Positions 62,627 to 64,000 of a stretch of DNA of 64,000 nt are shown here, piece after piece. Origin of the DNA: Paenibacillus lemnae (GTDB lineage Bacteria; Bacillota; Bacilli; Paenibacillales; Paenibacillaceae); assembly GCF_012933385.1 (NCBI RefSeq), contig NZ_JABBPN010000008.1:120866-184865 (forward strand), read 5' to 3'. Positions within the stretch are counted from its first letter, which is position 1, and the number at the start of each line of letters is the position of its first letter. The translations under genes were made by a program, and so were the position numbers. The notes beneath the pieces were generated by a model. It was given only the letters and a program-made list of their open reading frames with translations, was not told where the DNA came from and ran no database searches.

Positions 62627-63559
62627 TAGGTTCCACTGTCCCCGTTCAAGATTGTAATACGTCATATAACGGTTGACCTCTTGCTTCACTTGCTGAAGCG
62701 TTTGACAAGCTTTTAAATCGGTTTCGTCTTTCAAATGGCCAAAGAAGGATTCTTGTGGCGCATTGTCCCAGCAGTTCCCTCTTCGCGACATGGATTGCCC
62801 AAGCTTCATCTGCTTCACGAGCTTTTGAAACTTCGGGTGCGTGTAGTGGAATCCCTGGTCTGAGTGAATAAACGCTGTTGGCGTGAGATGACTATATTTC
62901 TTCAATTGCTTGAGCGTGTCCAGCGCCAGATCCAATCCCAGTGATTCCGAGACCTTGTAGGCGAGAATTTCGTTGGTTTGGGCATCTTTAATCGTTGATA
63001 AATAGGCTCGCCTACTTGCTCCATAACGTAAATAGGTGATGTCCGTGAGGAGAACTTGGCCGGCTACTCCGGGCTTGAATTCCCGCTGTAACGTGTTGGG
63101 ACACGTGCGATGTTCCTGCGTCGCTTTGGCCATCCGGCGCATAGGATTTGCGCGCCTTATCGGGCACATGAGGCCGAACTTTTTCATGAGCCGACGAATG
63201 CGTTTAAGGTTGTAGGTGAACCCGTACTGAAGCTGGAGCGTCATGTGGATCTGGCGAGCGCCTTTCTTTCTGCCCTTGTACCGGTAAGCGCTCAGCAGGA
63301 TCTGGTAGGCCTGTTCGTCTTGCTCCTGTTGCTTCTGCCTGTTGAAAACGGCTTTCTCACTAAGATACGCATAATAACCGGAACGGGAAACCTGAGCGAG
63401 GTGGCACAGCCACCGTACCTTACGTTTGAACTTGGGGCAATTCGTGATCTGCTGAATCCATTCGAACTTCTGCCTCGCACTTACTTGGATTTTGGTTTCT
63501 TCGCCTGCCTTTCTAGCCATTCGAGCTTTTTTAGGAATTCGTTCTCCACTTCCAGCCAT
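62576..63559 (-). CDS. IS3-family transposase OrfB (DDE integrase domain)
   Basis: A frame of 327 residues with the rve catalytic core: first Asp in LLTDITYLRYG, second in FIHSDQGFHY, and the Glu in APQESFFGHLKDE. An N-terminal HTH-type part (RRLMKKFGLMCPIRR) precedes it. The frame has no good start of its own and is reached by -1 frameshifting from OrfA: AAAAAAG at 63532-63526 (minus strand) lies in the 79-base overlap. All three catalytic residues are present, so the element may be active. Confidence 0.92.
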   Translation of the reverse strand: MAGSGERIPKKARMARKAGEETKIQVSARQKFEWIQQITNCPKFKRKVRWLCHLAQVSRSGYYAYLSEKAVFNRQKQQEQDEQAYQILLSAYRYKGRKKGARQIHMTLQLQYGFTYNLKRIRRLMKKFGLMCPIRRANPMRRMAKATQEHRTCPNTLQREFKPGVAGQVLLTDITYLRYGASRRAYLSTIKDAQTNEILAYKVSESLGLDLALDTLKQLKKYSHLTPTAFIHSDQGFHYTHPKFQKLVKQMKLGQSMSRRGNCWDNAPQESFFGHLKDETDLKACQTLQQVKQEVNRYMTYYNLERGQWNLKKLPPATYRQQLLHVS

Positions 63560-63906
63560 TCCAGTTTGGCTTCCAGCCGAGTGATTTGTTCTTCGGGGCT
63601 GAGTTCGCGTGTTGAAGGACGTCCGGAAGTATACTTTCTCGCGTCCGCAAGACCGATGATCCCCTTCTGCTCATAAGCCGTGCGCCAGCGATCAGAAGCC
63701 GCTTGTATGCGTTTGGTCCCTAAGATGTCGACGTCAAATCCAGCCCCTTGAAAAATCTCATGGGGGAGCTTGCCTTGCTCGTAAGCTTGGATGAAGTGTT
63801 CTTTGAACGCATCCGTGTAGGTGATAGCTTTGTCACTGACCCGTTTCACATAGGGGTTCTTTTGTAGCTCATTCTGTTGCTGAGTTGTGAATAATTTTTT
63901 GGACAT
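63481..63906 (-). CDS. IS3-family transposase OrfA (DNA-binding part)
   Basis: A 141-residue protein with an HTH region (KEHFIQAYEQGKLPHEIFQ, DRWRTAYEQKGIIGL) and a C-terminal coiled coil (EEQITRLEAKLEWLEVENEF). It binds the IS ends. The reading frame ends at 63481; some ribosomes slip at the A6G site to give the OrfAB fusion. ATG at 63906. Confidence 0.88.
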   Translation of the reverse strand: MSKKLFTTQQQNELQKNPYVKRVSDKAITYTDAFKEHFIQAYEQGKLPHEIFQGAGFDVDILGTKRIQAASDRWRTAYEQKGIIGLADARKYTSGRPSTRELSPEEQITRLEAKLEWLEVENEFLKKLEWLERQAKKPKSK

Positions 63907-64000
63907 TTGTTTCGACCGCCGCTCGTTTTTTCTTTATTGTACACAAAAAAACCTACAAGATGACTTTTTTCAAAGTGTCCATCTTGTAGGGTACAGTTTA

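Larger units (their letters stand above)
62539..64000. mobile_element. IS3-family insertion sequence
   Basis: An element of about 1462 bases, bounded by imperfect terminal inverted repeats: TAAACTGTACCCC... at 62539 and its complement ending GGGTACAGTTTA at 64000. Twelve terminal bases match perfectly, then GGACA and TTT. It encodes two overlapping frames on the minus strand with an A6G frameshift site, as in IS3-family elements of the IS150 type. It ends exactly at the window edge, so the right flank and target duplication cannot be seen. Confidence 0.9.

Overview
The window looks like chromosomal DNA of a low-to-mid GC, endospore-forming Bacillota, most likely a Paenibacillus or close relative. 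This is an inference from gene content: a YpdA-type bacillithiol disulfide reductase, DivIVA and YteA/DksA-like proteins, a Bacillus-type replication terminator protein, a BmrCD-like heterodimeric ABC exporter, an SLH-domain protein, odhAB-type 2-oxoglutarate dehydrogenase genes and a Firmicute-style type VII secretion locus. No rRNA, tRNA or CRISPR array was seen.

Layout. 1-6.4 kb: the tail of a YhdH-type oxidoreductase, a lipoprotein, MoaB, a COG0523 metal GTPase beside a Cys-rich copper-storage-like protein, a small ABC transporter, a HEPN-like protein and an SLH/PrcB_C exported protein. 6.4-16.4 kb: a bmrCD-like exporter operon read leftward behind a leader peptide and transcription attenuator, a HesB-like protein, a NUDIX hydrolase, a third ABC exporter, DUF441 and YpdA. 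16.7-26.8 kb: a rightward type VII (ESX) secretion operon ending at a terminator. 27-37.9 kb: an SDR, HrpB helicase, a YflT-type stress protein behind a SigB-like promoter, an acyltransferase, a replication terminator protein (RTP), a Gfo/Idh/MocA oxidoreductase, YteA, a DivIVA-domain protein and a large hybrid histidine kinase. 38.3-40.8 kb: an NHEJ cluster (Ku, ATP-dependent ligase, LigD-type polymerase) whose polymerase gene appears broken. 41-59.7 kb: transporters and metabolic genes, including odhA-odhB, a 6-phosphogluconolactonase, trhO, a trpXYZ-like ABC transporter, an MFS permease and a ChrA-like transporter. 59.7-62.4 kb: a cobalamin riboswitch plus terminator controlling metE. 62.45-64.0 kb: an IS3-family element whose left terminus is tandemly duplicated.

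The most interesting system is the type VII locus. It has a ubiquitin-like YukD protein, a three-ATPase-domain EccC/EssC without FHA domains, two WXG100-type small proteins and one protein I do not recognise. It continues with a membrane protein whose N-terminal kinase domain keeps the catalytic Lys, HxD Asp, Asn and metal-binding Asp, followed by a VWA protein and a PP2C-like phosphatase. The kinase-TM-extracytoplasmic layout recalls EssB/YukC, which normally carries a pseudokinase, while the kinase/VWA/PP2C trio recalls the TerY-P signalling triads. Recognisable EssA and EsaA/YueB genes are absent. The locus may therefore be a phosphorylation-controlled variant of the Firmicute system.

Other points worth attention are the antibiotic-sensing-type attenuator ahead of bmrCD, the internal out-of-frame deletion in the NHEJ polymerase gene, the autoregulation-like repeats ahead of rtp, the perfect-consensus promoter ahead of a DUF1450 gene, and the IS end duplication. 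Finding rtp and odhAB in one window fits a position not far from the replication terminus, by analogy with Bacillus subtilis.
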